A stretch of 64,000 nt of DNA, from assembly GCF_016862895.1 (NCBI RefSeq), contig NZ_BONV01000001.1, positions 542,342-606,341 of the forward strand, given 5' to 3'. The position numbers and the translations under genes were made by a program. Source of the DNA: Planotetraspora kaengkrachanensis (GTDB lineage: Bacteria > Actinomycetota > Actinomycetes > Streptosporangiales > Streptosporangiaceae). This document shows positions 51,515 to 60,419 of this stretch, piece by piece. Numbering within the stretch: the first letter of the stretch is position 1; every line of letters starts with the position of its first letter. The notes beneath the pieces are model-generated. The model searched no databases and was not told where the DNA came from. It was given only the letters and a program-made list of their open reading frames with translations.

Positions 51515-53089
51515 ATGACCCGCGTGGTCCTGCTGGGCTCGCCGCCCGGCCCGATCGGTTCATCCCAGCCAGGCGGCAGGGCCGTCCCCGCCACCGACCT
51601 CTCGCTGGCGTCCCAGCCGGGAGCGCCCACGGTGTACGCCAGGCTGCTGGAACAGCTCACCTCGCTGGACCCGCAACCGACGACGATCGCCCGGGCCGGC
51701 GACGCGGCGGCGTTCCGCGCGCACGCCGGGCAGGTCGTGGAGAGCCGGGATCTGGCCGGGGACCTGCGGGCGCTGGCCGACGTGGCCGAGGGGGCCGCGG
51801 AGAACCTGCTGATCATGCCGGCGGACTCCCTCGCCCACGACGAGCTGATCTACCAGCTCACCAAGACCAAGCGCGCCGCCATCGCCATGATCGTCTCGGC
51901 TCCCGACGCGGCCGACGAGGTGTCACCCGGCGAGGCCCGCCCGAAGATCGGCCGCGAGTCCCTTGAGGGGCTGCCGATGCGCACGCGTGTCGGCCTCGGC
52001 CGGGTCCTGTCCGTCGGCTCGGCCTACCACGCCGTCACCAGGCCCAATGCGGCACTGCTCGGCCCGCTGCACCTTCACCAGCGCCACACCGCCGTCCTCG
52101 CCGAGACCGCCCGTGAACTCGCCGACATGGCCCACCTGTTCGGGCCCGAGGACGACGTCACCGAACTGGTCGTGCTCGGCCTGGTCAGGAAGGGCGTCTC
52201 GGTCGGCCTCTACGAGCGGGCGGGCGAGTTCTACTCCCGCGTCCGCGACCAGCGGGAGGCCGACGAGGCGCAGATGGCGATGGCCGGCTACGACGAGGAC
52301 CGGGTCCGCCTCGACAACGCGGTCAAGGGCGCGGACGGCTTCTTCACCACGTTCTTCGTCAGCACGTACTCCCGGTTCATCGCCAGGTGGGCGGCCCGCA
52401 GGGGGATGACGCCCAACCAGGTCACGCTGATCTCGATCGCTCTGGGGCTTCTGTCGGCGGGCGCCTTCGCCACCGGCACCCGCTGGGGCGCGGTCGCCGG
52501 GGCGGTGCTGATCTACTTCGCGTTCGTCTTCGACTGCGTCGACGGGCAGGTCGCCAGGTACGCCAGGAAGTTCGGCGTCCTCGGCGCCTGGCTTGACGCC
52601 ACCTTCGACCGGTTCAAGGAGTACGCCGTCTTCGTCGGCCTGGCGGCCGGGGCCACCGTGTCGGGCCAGTTCGGCGATGGCGAGGGAGTGTGGACGCTGG
52701 CGCTGGTCGCGCTCGCCCTGCAGACCGGACGGCACCTGCTGGACTTCTCGTTCGGCGCGGCGAACCGGCGCAAGCCTCCGGCGCCGCTGCCGACCCTCAG
52801 CCTGACGGTCGCCGAGGACGACGCGCTGCGCAAGGAACTCGACCGGCGCAGAACCGTCAAGCGCGGCGGCGTCAGCGGCCTGCTCAAGTTCTGGACCGAC
52901 GCCGGCCGGTTCCGGAGCGTGCACTGGGCCAGAAAGATGATCGTGTTCCCCATCGGCGAGCGTTTCGCCGCCATCGCGATCACCGCGGCCTTCTTCGATC
53001 CGCGTGTCACCTTCCTCACGTTGCTCGTCTGGGGCGGCGTGGCGGCCATCTACACCCTCACCGGACGTCTCCTGAGGTCTCTCGCATGA
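51515..53089 (+). CDS. CDP-alcohol phosphatidyltransferase with N-terminal nucleotidyltransferase-like domain
   Basis: 524 aa. Residues about 1-270 are a soluble domain (VVLLGSPPGPIG; LIMPADSLAHDELIYQLTKTK) of the kind seen before CDP-alcohol transferases in actinobacteria. Residues about 275-524 are the membrane transferase with six hydrophobic segments and the full family motif DG-x2-AR-x8-G-x3-D-x3-D at 343-365 (Asp343, Arg348, Gly357, Asp361, Asp365). Such enzymes transfer a phosphoalcohol from a CDP-alcohol; the acceptor may be inositol phosphate, glycerol phosphate or a lipid. First gene of the wall-polymer operon; its stop overlaps the next start. Confidence 0.9.
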   Translation: MTRVVLLGSPPGPIGSSQPGGRAVPATDLSLASQPGAPTVYARLLEQLTSLDPQPTTIARAGDAAAFRAHAGQVVESRDLAGDLRALADVAEGAAENLLIMPADSLAHDELIYQLTKTKRAAIAMIVSAPDAADEVSPGEARPKIGRESLEGLPMRTRVGLGRVLSVGSAYHAVTRPNAALLGPLHLHQRHTAVLAETARELADMAHLFGPEDDVTELVVLGLVRKGVSVGLYERAGEFYSRVRDQREADEAQMAMAGYDEDRVRLDNAVKGADGFFTTFFVSTYSRFIARWAARRGMTPNQVTLISIALGLLSAGAFATGTRWGAVAGAVLIYFAFVFDCVDGQVARYARKFGVLGAWLDATFDRFKEYAVFVGLAAGATVSGQFGDGEGVWTLALVALALQTGRHLLDFSFGAANRRKPPAPLPTLSLTVAEDDALRKELDRRRTVKRGGVSGLLKFWTDAGRFRSVHWARKMIVFPIGERFAAIAITAAFFDPRVTFLTLLVWGGVAAIYTLTGRLLRSLA

Positions 53090-53796
53090 TCACCCAGCCG
53101 CGTGTTCCCGCCGTCGCCGCCGATCCCGAGGAGGAGCAGCGCCGCGTGCAGACCCGGCGACTGCTCGCGTACCGCGACGACGGCCCCCTCGTCAGCGTCC
53201 TCAAGGAACGGATCGGCCGCGCTCTGCCTCCGATCCCGGCGATCCTCGTCGCGCTGGCCGCCGTGGTGGCCCTCGCGGTCACCGGCACGCTCAGCGACGG
53301 GCCGATCCTGCTCGTCCCCGTGCTGGCGGTCGTCGTCCTCGTCGTGCCGACCGGAGCCCGCGAGCATCTCGGCCGGTTCGACTGGCTGGCGCCGCCGCTG
53401 ATCCGCGCGGTGGAGTTCGTCACGATCGTCCTGCTCGGGGTGGCCGAGGACACGCCCAAGTGGCTGATCTTCGTGCTCCTCTACATCGTGGGCTACCACA
53501 CCTACGACACCGTCTACCGGACCCGGCAGGGCATCTGGCCTCCGGCCTGGGTCTTCATGGCGGGGCTCGGCTGGGAGGTACGCCTGCTGATCCTCGGCGT
53601 GGGCGCGGCCACGGGCACGCTCACGGTCGTGACCGCGATCCTGACCGCCTACCTCCTCGTGCTGTTCTCGGTTGAGAGCGTGCTCAGCTGGGTCCGCCTC
53701 GACAAGGCCTCCGCCCAGGCCAGGGCGGAGCAGGACCTGGAGCAGTCGCCGGAGGAAGCCGCAGAGGAGCTCACCGGCCGAGCCGACCGCAACTGA
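53086..53796 (+). CDS. Membrane protein of the CDP-alcohol transferase operon (DUF5941-like)
   Basis: 236 aa. It starts inside the previous stop (ATGA), so it is translationally coupled to the transferase. Cytosolic N-terminus (EEEQRRVQTRRLLAYRDDGPLVSVLKERIG), then about five hydrophobic segments (IPAILVALAAVVALAVTG, GPILLVPVLAVVVLVVP and others) with HTYDTVYRTRQG between them, and an acidic Ala/Glu-rich tail. I believe it matches a DUF5941-type domain, but from memory only. Probably a membrane partner of the transferase. Confidence 0.8.
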   Translation: MITQPRVPAVAADPEEEQRRVQTRRLLAYRDDGPLVSVLKERIGRALPPIPAILVALAAVVALAVTGTLSDGPILLVPVLAVVVLVVPTGAREHLGRFDWLAPPLIRAVEFVTIVLLGVAEDTPKWLIFVLLYIVGYHTYDTVYRTRQGIWPPAWVFMAGLGWEVRLLILGVGAATGTLTVVTAILTAYLLVLFSVESVLSWVRLDKASAQARAEQDLEQSPEEAAEELTGRADRN

Positions 53797-53825
53797 CCGG
53801 GCGGCCCCGAGTCCGAAGAGGAGAG

Positions 53826-55217
53826 ATGACTGTGGAAGAGCGCTTGCCCGTCGTGGGTGTGGTACTCGCGGGAGGCATCGGGCAGCGTGTCGGCCTGCGC
53901 ACGCCCAAGCAACTGCTGAAGATCGCCGGAAAGCCGATCCTCGAGCACACGCTCGCCCTGTTCGACGGCGCGCCCGAGATCGACGAGATCCTCGTCGTCA
54001 TGGCTCCGGGCCACACCGCCGACGCCGAGAAGATGGTCGCCCGCCTCGACAAGGGCGGCACGGTCATCGAGGGCGGCGCCAGCCGTACGGAATCGACCTG
54101 GCGGGCCCTGCAGGCGCTCGGCGACCGCGAGTGCAACGTCCTGCTGCACGACGCCGTACGGCCCTTACTCGAGCAGCGGATCGTCACAGAATGCGTCCGC
54201 GCGCTGGAGACCTACACCGGCGTCGACGTCGCGATCCCGAGCGCCGACACGGTGGTGGTGGCGGAACCGACGCCGGAAGGCGAGGTCATCCGGGAGATCC
54301 CGGACCGGGCGTTCCTCCGGCGCGGCCAGACGCCGCAGTGCTTCCGGCTGTCGGTGATCCGCGAGGCCTACCAGCGGGCGTTCGCCGACCCGGAGTTCCT
54401 GCTCCACCCGCCGACGGACGACTGCGGCGTGATGCTGAGGTACCTGCCGGACGAGCCGATCGCGATCGTCCCCGGCAGCGAGCACAACATGAAGGTGACC
54501 CACCCGCTCGACGTCTACCTGGCCGACAAGCTCTTCCAGCTCGGCAGCTCCGGAGCGCCGGCCGCCTCGCCGGAGGTGCTGCGCGCCGGCCTCGCAGGCA
54601 GGACCGTGGTCGTGTTCGGGGGCAGCTCCGGCATCGGCGCCGACGTCGCCGCGCTCGCCCGTGAACACGGCGCCGACGTCCACTGCTTCTCACGCACGCT
54701 GAACGGCGTCCGCGTGGAGGACGCGGCCTCGGTCGAGGCGGCGTTCGAGAAGGTGGGCGGGCCGATCGACTACGTCGTGAACACGGCCGGCGTGCTGCAC
54801 ACGGGCCGGCTCGCCGAACTCGACGACGCGACGGTCATCGAGGCGATGAACATCAACTACCTCGGTCCGATCAACGTGGCGCGCGCCGCCATCCCCTACC
54901 TTCGCGAGAGCAGCGGCCAGCTGCTGCTCTACACCTCCTCCTCCTACACCCGGGGACGGGCGACCTACAGCCTGTACTCCTCTGCCAAGGCCGCCGTGGT
55001 GAACCTGACCCAGGCCCTGGCGGACGAGTGGGCCGAGTTCGACGTCCGCGTCAACTGCATCAACCCCGAGCGGACCAGCACCCCCATGCGCCTGCGCGCG
55101 TTCGGCGAGGAGCCGGAAGGCACCCTGCTGACGTCGCGGGCCGTCGCGGAGACCTCCCTCGACGTGCTGGTCTCCGATCTCACAGGTCAGGTAATCGACG
55201 TCCGGATCCGCAGATAA
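53826..55217 (+). CDS. Fused cytidylyltransferase (IspD/TarI-like) - short-chain dehydrogenase (Bcs1-like)
   Basis: 463 aa, AGGAG before the ATG. Residues about 9-235 are an IspD/TarI cytidylyltransferase: VLAGGIGQRVGLRTPKQLL (CTP site), GGASRTESTWRAL, LLHDAVRPL, QTPQCFR and EHNMKVTHPLD. Residues about 258-463 are an SDR with cofactor loop FGGSSGIGAD, NTAGVLH and catalytic Ser-Tyr-Lys in LLLYTSSSYTRG / YSLYSSAKAAV. The same order occurs in Bcs1/Acs1, which reduces ribulose-5-phosphate and activates ribitol-phosphate to CDP-ribitol. With the neighbouring CDP-glycerol-type transferase this points to a ribitol- or glycerol-phosphate polymer. Exact substrate inferred. Confidence 0.9.
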   Translation: MTVEERLPVVGVVLAGGIGQRVGLRTPKQLLKIAGKPILEHTLALFDGAPEIDEILVVMAPGHTADAEKMVARLDKGGTVIEGGASRTESTWRALQALGDRECNVLLHDAVRPLLEQRIVTECVRALETYTGVDVAIPSADTVVVAEPTPEGEVIREIPDRAFLRRGQTPQCFRLSVIREAYQRAFADPEFLLHPPTDDCGVMLRYLPDEPIAIVPGSEHNMKVTHPLDVYLADKLFQLGSSGAPAASPEVLRAGLAGRTVVVFGGSSGIGADVAALAREHGADVHCFSRTLNGVRVEDAASVEAAFEKVGGPIDYVVNTAGVLHTGRLAELDDATVIEAMNINYLGPINVARAAIPYLRESSGQLLLYTSSSYTRGRATYSLYSSAKAAVVNLTQALADEWAEFDVRVNCINPERTSTPMRLRAFGEEPEGTLLTSRAVAETSLDVLVSDLTGQVIDVRIRR

Positions 55218-55225
55218 GGGCCTTA

Positions 55226-57004
55226 ATGCAAGCAAGCTCGTGGCGCGGCCGCGCAACCTCCGCCGCGTTGTTCCTCTCCTACCCGCTGCTCATGGTCACC
55301 GCGCTGTGGCCGCTGCCCTGGGCGTTCGTCGTCGTCGCGGCCGTCTCCTACCTGGCGGACAACCAGGTTCCACGGGTCACGCCGGCGCTCAACGAAATCC
55401 TGAGCAAGGTGCACCTGGGGGTCACCCTCCGCTTCGTGATCCGGGAGACCGCGACCCTCCTGCTGGCGGTGCGTGTCCTGGGGGCCGACTCCTCGTGGTT
55501 CATCGCGCTCGCGGCCGGGATGTTCCTGCTGCACGGTGCGCGTTCGGTGCAGACCACGCTCGCGTTCTACCTCAACCGCTGGGTCAACGTGCTGCCGGTG
55601 GTCACCCGCAACGTGGACCTGACGGCCCTGCGCATCCCGCCGCCGCCTCCCGCCGCACTCGTCAGCTACAAGGGCGCGCGGCTGCTCTACCTGGACATCC
55701 TCCCCGTGGGGGGCGCCGCCGTCGGTGTCGCGGCCGGTGTCTCCTGGCTCGGCGTCGCGGGCGCGGCGATCGCGCTTGCCGCCTGCGCCGGGTCCATCGT
55801 GGCCCTGCTCCCCCACTTCAGGCGGGCCGCGGTGCTGCGCGACCGCGACCGGGTGATCGAGCACGTGGACGAGCAGGTCCGCGCGTACGACCCGGAGGTC
55901 GCCCTCTACTTCTCCGGGTCGCTCGACTCCGCGTACCAGGCCTCGATGTGGCTGAACACGCTCGCCCGCATCGAGCGCCGGGCCATCGTCGTCCTGCGTG
56001 AGCGCGGCATGGTCGACAAGCTCGGCCCGACCACGCTGCCGGTGGTCTGCATCCCCTCCGGCACCGACCTGATGAACTTCCGCGGCCTCGACTCCATCCG
56101 GGTGACGCTGTTCGCCTCCAACGTCGGCAAGAACATCCACATGTTGCGCCTTCCCGGTCACCGCAGCGTGTTCATCGGGCACGGCGACAGCGACAAGGAG
56201 GCCTCGTTCAACCCGTTCACCAAGGTGTACGACAAGGTCTGGGTGGCCGGGCAGGCGGGCCGCGACCGCTACATCAAGGCGAACGTCGGTGTGCGCGACG
56301 AGGACGTCGACGAGGTCGGCCGTCCGCAGCTCGCCGGGATCTCCACCACCCGTCCCGGCGGGTCGCAGCAGACCGTCCTGTACGCCCCCACCTGGGAGGG
56401 CTGGCAGGACGACCTGTTCCACACCTCGATCATCACGATGGGCCCCAAGATCGTGAAGGCGCTGCTGAAGTCCGGCGTCCGGGTGATCTACAAGCCCCAC
56501 CCGCTGACCGGGCACCGCGACCCGGCCGCCGGCTCCGCCCACAGGAAGGTCATGTCGCTGCTCGCCGCCGCCGGCGGGAACCACAGGACCGTGACGGGCC
56601 CGGAGCCCCACCTCTACGAGTGCTTCAACGAGGCCGACCTGCTGATCAGCGACATCTCCAGCGTGGTCGCCGACTTCCTCGCCAGCGGCAAGCCGTACGT
56701 CGTCACCAACGTCGCCGGGCGCCCCGACGAGGAGTTCAAGGAGCGCTACCCCAGCGCGGACGCCGCGTACCTGCTGGGGCCCGCCCTGCGCGAGCTGCCT
56801 GAGATCATCGCGGAGCTCGGCAGGGACGAGGACGCCATGGCAGGGGCACGGCGCAAGCTGAAGACGTACCTGCTCGGCCCGGACCAGCCGGACGCCATGA
56901 CCCGTTTCAACGCGGCCGTCAACGCCCTGTACGACCAGGCGGCGGAGAGAGCGGCCGCAGCGGCCTCGAGCCAGGCTACGGATCAGGTGGAGAGCCGGAA
57001 GTAG
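55226..57004 (+). CDS. CDP-glycerol/CDP-ribitol glycerophosphotransferase-like protein with N-terminal membrane domain
   Basis: 592 aa; start at 55226 with AAGGG 5 nt upstream, 8 bp after the fused enzyme. Residues about 1-210 hold five or six hydrophobic segments (SAALFLSYPLLMVTALWPLPWAFVVVA and others). Residues about 225-560 are a TagB/TagF-type transferase: RSVFIGHGDSDKEASFNPF with the HGD motif, VLYAPTWEGWQDD, VRVIYKPHPLTGH and DLLISDISSVVADFLASGKP. It would polymerise or prime polyol-phosphate units onto a lipid carrier at the inner membrane face. It closes the four-gene operon before a strong terminator. The integral membrane N-terminus is unusual for TagF enzymes, which are peripheral. 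Confidence 0.9.
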   Translation: MQASSWRGRATSAALFLSYPLLMVTALWPLPWAFVVVAAVSYLADNQVPRVTPALNEILSKVHLGVTLRFVIRETATLLLAVRVLGADSSWFIALAAGMFLLHGARSVQTTLAFYLNRWVNVLPVVTRNVDLTALRIPPPPPAALVSYKGARLLYLDILPVGGAAVGVAAGVSWLGVAGAAIALAACAGSIVALLPHFRRAAVLRDRDRVIEHVDEQVRAYDPEVALYFSGSLDSAYQASMWLNTLARIERRAIVVLRERGMVDKLGPTTLPVVCIPSGTDLMNFRGLDSIRVTLFASNVGKNIHMLRLPGHRSVFIGHGDSDKEASFNPFTKVYDKVWVAGQAGRDRYIKANVGVRDEDVDEVGRPQLAGISTTRPGGSQQTVLYAPTWEGWQDDLFHTSIITMGPKIVKALLKSGVRVIYKPHPLTGHRDPAAGSAHRKVMSLLAAAGGNHRTVTGPEPHLYECFNEADLLISDISSVVADFLASGKPYVVTNVAGRPDEEFKERYPSADAAYLLGPALRELPEIIAELGRDEDAMAGARRKLKTYLLGPDQPDAMTRFNAAVNALYDQAAERAAAAASSQATDQVESRK

Positions 57005-57020
57005 AACCAGGGCTGAGAAA

Positions 57021-57049
57021 GGCGCCGGGGTGCGATCCACCCCGGCGCC
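57021..57049. terminator. Intrinsic terminator closing the wall-polymer operon
   Basis: Perfect 12-bp stem GGCGCCGGGGTG / CACCCCGGCGCC with loop CGATC, 17 bp after the last stop. It also faces the end of the HATPase gene on the minus strand. Confidence 0.85.
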
Positions 57050-57108
57050 GTCGTGTTGGCGCCTGATCCCGGCAGACCAGAACAGACCCGGAAAGACCCG
57101 GATGACCG

Positions 57109-57666
57109 CTATGAGGCGCGGGCTTCGAACAGCGCCCAGACGACCTTGCCCCCGCCGCCGTTTCCGCTGATCTCACCGTTTCCGAAGTCGCCCCCGCCGT
57201 TTCCGCTGCCGCCGATGAGGATCCATCCCCAGGTGGTGGTCAGCGCTTCGACCAGGTGCAGCCCCCGCCCGGTCTCGGACAGGTCGCCTCCCGTGGCCGG
57301 CGCCGGGATGCGCTCACTCGAGTCGCGGACGGCACAGCCGACGTGAAACCGGTGGTTCACCAGCCGGAGCTGTATGGGCGGTCCGGCCGAGATATCGGCG
57401 CGGGCATGCCTGAGGGCGTTGGTGACCAGTTCGGAGACCACGAGTTGGGCGTCGTCGATGAGGCACGGGAAGCCCCACTGGTCGAGCGTCGTGGCGGTGA
57501 AGTCACGGGCGACGGCCGCCGAAGTGACTCTCCCCTGAAGGGTGCACGTGGCCGAAAGCGGAGCCGGAGACGGGACGGGCAGGTCAACGACGTCGTCCCG
57601 TTCGAACATCGAGGTCAACCATGGAGGCGCCGCCGCGGCTCCAGGGCCTGCCAGGTCTGCGGTCAT
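57109..57666 (-). CDS. HATPase_c domain regulatory protein (anti-sigma-factor kinase-like)
   Basis: 185 aa GHKL ATPase fold of the RsbW/SpoIIAB-like group abundant in Streptomyces relatives. The N box is DAQLVVSELVTNALRHARA (about 72-90) and the G1 box is VRDSSERIPAP. The G2 region is GRGLHLVEALTTTWGW. Before the last strand (KVVWALFE) there is an unusual low-complexity insertion of about 22 Gly/Asn residues (about 152-173). Start at 57666 has GAGGG upstream. No sigma factor or anti-anti-sigma gene is adjacent, so its partner is unknown. Confidence 0.87.
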   Translation of the reverse strand: MTADLAGPGAAAAPPWLTSMFERDDVVDLPVPSPAPLSATCTLQGRVTSAAVARDFTATTLDQWGFPCLIDDAQLVVSELVTNALRHARADISAGPPIQLRLVNHRFHVGCAVRDSSERIPAPATGGDLSETGRGLHLVEALTTTWGWILIGGSGNGGGDFGNGEISGNGGGGKVVWALFEARAS

Positions 57667-57882
57667 CGCCAATCCCTCAGGTCGTCACCCACTGCATGAT
57701 GTGATTAACCCTGTCGCGCTGTATCTTGCCCTGTACCTTGCGTGTGCAAGCGCGTGTGCACGTGCAAATGTTGCCAGTGGGCGATTTTCCCCTGAGGCGG
57801 CCGAAACCCGTCGCTCCCCCGCCCGCACGATCACGGTGGGTGACCGGAGAGGCCGGGCCGGCCACCGGCTCGGGGGGCCGAA

Positions 57883-58806
57883 TCAGTCATCGGCGAGTGC
57901 GGTGAAGAACTCCTGGCAGGTCTCGGTGAAGGCGCTCGCCCTGGCGGTCGGCCGTACTCCGCGCACGGAGGCGAGCACGACGTCGAGCGGCGGCACCTCG
58001 TCCCGAATCGGCACGCAGACCACCTGACCACCGTCGTAGGTCTGGTCGGTCATGGCCCGCTGGTTGAGTATCGAGTAACCGTGCCCGCCCGCCACCAGCG
58101 ACCGCGCCGTCTCGTAACTCGAGGTGCGGAACCGCACCCGCGGCTCGGCCGCGGCCGCGTACAGCGTGCGGAAGTAGTCGCGGCTGCGTGGCAGATCGAG
58201 CAGGATCATGGGCTCGGATGCCAGGTCGGCCAGGGACACCGCGTCGGCTCCTGCCAGGGGATGCCCCGGCGCCAGCAGCACGTACGGCCTGGCCCGGGTC
58301 AGCGGCTGGACGTCGAGGTCAAGAGCGAGATCGATCGCGTAGACCAGAGCCACCTCGCACCGCCCGTCGAGCAGGGCGCTCTCCATCGCGGAGACCTCCC
58401 CCTCCGCAACGGTGACCCGCACCCCCGGATGTCGCACGGAGAACTCCCGCAACAGCCGTGACAGGTAGAAGGGCGCCAGCGTCGTGACGCACCCGATGGC
58501 GAGCTCGCCCGTGAGCGAGCCCGCCAGTCCCCGGGCGGACGCGGCGAGCGCGGCCGCGTGGGAGAGGAACTCGCGCGCCTCGACGAGGAAACGCTCACCG
58601 GAACGGGTCAGCGACAGTCCTCTGGCGTGATGGCGGATCAGGAGCTGCACGCCGAGCTCGCGCTCGACCTGGGCGATGGCGGCGGAGATCGCCGACTGCG
58701 CCACCATCAGCTCCCTGCTGGCAGCGGTCATGCTGCCGAGCTCGGCCGCCGTTACGAAGTAACGCAGCTGGACGAGGGTGAAGTTGACGTCCGCCACGCA
58801 ACCCAT
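57883..58806 (-). CDS. LysR-family transcriptional regulator
   Basis: About 307 aa. The N-terminal winged helix reads TLVQLRYFVTAAELGSMTAASRELMVAQSAISAAIAQVERELGVQLL (about 8-60), and the LysR substrate-binding domain follows (GELAIGCVTTLAPFYLSRLL; VLLAPGHPLAGAD; GYSILNQRAM). ATG at 58806 or GTG at 58797 are both possible. Its target is uncertain: it is transcribed in the same direction as, and downstream of, the ABC-2 transporter genes (79 bp gap), rather than divergent from a target as is usual for LysR proteins. Confidence 0.9.
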   Translation of the reverse strand: MGCVADVNFTLVQLRYFVTAAELGSMTAASRELMVAQSAISAAIAQVERELGVQLLIRHHARGLSLTRSGERFLVEAREFLSHAAALAASARGLAGSLTGELAIGCVTTLAPFYLSRLLREFSVRHPGVRVTVAEGEVSAMESALLDGRCEVALVYAIDLALDLDVQPLTRARPYVLLAPGHPLAGADAVSLADLASEPMILLDLPRSRDYFRTLYAAAAEPRVRFRTSSYETARSLVAGGHGYSILNQRAMTDQTYDGGQVVCVPIRDEVPPLDVVLASVRGVRPTARASAFTETCQEFFTALADD

Positions 58807-58885
58807 TGTGACCGCCGCGGTCCTTCCCGGCTCCGGAACCCCCAGGTGCGCGGCCACGAATTGCCTGAACCGTTCCAGCCCTTGA

Positions 58886-59614
58886 TCAGGTGTTTTCCCG
58901 TTGGTACACCTTCGTACCGATCGTGAACCCCACGGCGACGAACACCAGTGTCACCAGGACTCCCCACAACACCGTGGGTGACGTAGGGGGACCGGCGAAC
59001 AGCGCGCGCAGCGCCTCGACGGCGTAGCGGAACGGAGTGAACCTGGACACCACGTCGAGCCACGCCGGGGCGAGGGACATGGGGAGCAGGGCGCCGGAGA
59101 GCAACATCAGCGGGATCACCAACGTCGACATGACAGGGGCGAACAGCTCCATCCTGATCGTCAGCGCCGCCGCGTACGACAGGGCGGCCATCCCGATGGA
59201 GAGCACGGTGATCAGCAGCAGGCCGAGGACGACGCCCACCGGCTCCGCGCGCATCCCGAACGCGTAGCCCAGCACGATGATCCCGGCCGCCTGAATCAGC
59301 AGGACGACGCTGTCCTTGAGCACCCGGCCGAGCAGCAGCGTCGACCGTGCGGCGGGCGTGACCCGCAGGCGTTCGAGCACTCCGAACCGCTGGTCGAAGA
59401 CGACGCCGAACCCGACGAGCCCGGAGCTCATCAGGGCGAGCTGGACGAGGAGGCCGGGCACCAGGGTGTCCCAGGAGCCGACTCCGCTGCGCGAGAACAG
59501 CGGGCCGAAGATCACCAGGTAGAACAGCGGCTGGATCGCGCCGAAGACGATCGCGAACCTGTTCGCGAAGCTGGTGCGCAGGTAGTGGCCGGTGAGGGCG
59601 GCGAGGGCGGTCAC
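58886..59614 (-). CDS. ABC-2 type transporter permease (DrrB-like)
   Basis: 242 aa membrane subunit of an exporter with six hydrophobic segments. It starts with the cytosolic LTGHYLRTSFANRFAIVFGAIQPLFYLVIFGPLFS and has the ABC-2 signature region near the end (PLMLLSGALLPMSLAPAWLDVVSRFTPFRYAVEAL). The start overlaps the stop of the ATPase gene (59611-59614). Family members export drugs, lipids or polyketides; no substrate can be named. Confidence 0.92.
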   Translation of the reverse strand: MTALAALTGHYLRTSFANRFAIVFGAIQPLFYLVIFGPLFSRSGVGSWDTLVPGLLVQLALMSSGLVGFGVVFDQRFGVLERLRVTPAARSTLLLGRVLKDSVVLLIQAAGIIVLGYAFGMRAEPVGVVLGLLLITVLSIGMAALSYAAALTIRMELFAPVMSTLVIPLMLLSGALLPMSLAPAWLDVVSRFTPFRYAVEALRALFAGPPTSPTVLWGVLVTLVFVAVGFTIGTKVYQRENT

Positions 59615-60354
59615 GCGGCGGCTCCCTCACGGAGCTCACGGCCGGTGACCGCGAGGAAGACCTCGTCGAGCGTGCCCGCGTCGTGGGCGGCCTTGAGCTC
59701 GGCAGGTGTGCCGGACGCCACGATTGTGCCGTCGTCGATGATGAGGATCCTGTCGCACAGGGCGTCGGCCTCCTCCAGGTAGTGCGTGGTGAGGAAGACC
59801 GTCATCCCGGATTCCGCACGGAGCCTGCGGACGTGGCCCCACAGGTTCGTACGGCTCTGCGGGTCGAGCCCCGTGGTCGGCTCGTCCAGGAAGAGCAGCT
59901 CCGGCCGGTGGAGCAGGCCCATGGCGATGTCCACCCGCCGCTTCTGGCCGCCGGACAGCTGGCCGGCGGTGCGTTTCTCGCCACCGGCGAGGTCGAGCTC
60001 CTCCAGCAGCCGCGTGACCCGCTCCCGGGCCTCGGACCGGCTCAGGCCGTACAGGCGGGCCTGGAGGACGAGCTCCTCCCCCACCCCGGAGAACGGGCCG
60101 ACGGTGCCGCCCTGGGCGACGTAGCCGATCCGGCGCCGTACCCCCGCGGGATCGGTGAACAGGTCGCAATCGGCGACCGTCGCGGTGCCCGACGTGGGGC
60201 GCAGCAGGGTGGTGAGCATGCGGAGCGTCGTCGTCTTACCGGCGCCGTTGGGGCCGACGAACCCGACGATCTCTCCCTTTGAGACGTCGATGTCGACGCC
60301 GCGGACCGCCTCGACGGCGCCGAACGATCTGGTGAGCCCTCTGACATGAATCAT
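59611..60354 (-). CDS. ABC transporter ATP-binding protein (DrrA-like)
   Basis: 247 aa exporter ATPase. Walker A GPNGAGKTTTLRM (about 35-47), signature LSGGQKRRVDIAMGLLHRPELL, Walker B LLFLDEPTTGLDPQSR and switch His in FLTTHYLEEADALCD. The ATG lies a few bases from a possible -10 (TACTCT), so it may be leaderless or nearly so. It is the first gene of the two-gene exporter operon, divergent from a TetR repressor with a palindromic operator between them, the usual arrangement for an inducible drug exporter. Confidence 0.94.
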   Translation of the reverse strand: MIHVRGLTRSFGAVEAVRGVDIDVSKGEIVGFVGPNGAGKTTTLRMLTTLLRPTSGTATVADCDLFTDPAGVRRRIGYVAQGGTVGPFSGVGEELVLQARLYGLSRSEARERVTRLLEELDLAGGEKRTAGQLSGGQKRRVDIAMGLLHRPELLFLDEPTTGLDPQSRTNLWGHVRRLRAESGMTVFLTTHYLEEADALCDRILIIDDGTIVASGTPAELKAAHDAGTLDEVFLAVTGRELREGAAA

Positions 60355-60364
60355 GATTGGTAGA

Positions 60365-60386
60365 GTAACACCAAATTTGGGGTCAC
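60365..60386. promoter_or_regulatory. TetR operator between exporter and repressor genes
   Basis: Inverted repeat GTAACACCAAA / TTTGGGGTCAC, 9 of 11 positions symmetric, in the 65-bp divergent gap. It covers the likely promoter of the exporter genes and lies just upstream of a TAGAAT -10-like box for the repressor. Confidence 0.75.
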
Positions 60387-60419
60387 TGAAAAATTGTTGT
60401 GCCCACTAGAATCTGCCGT

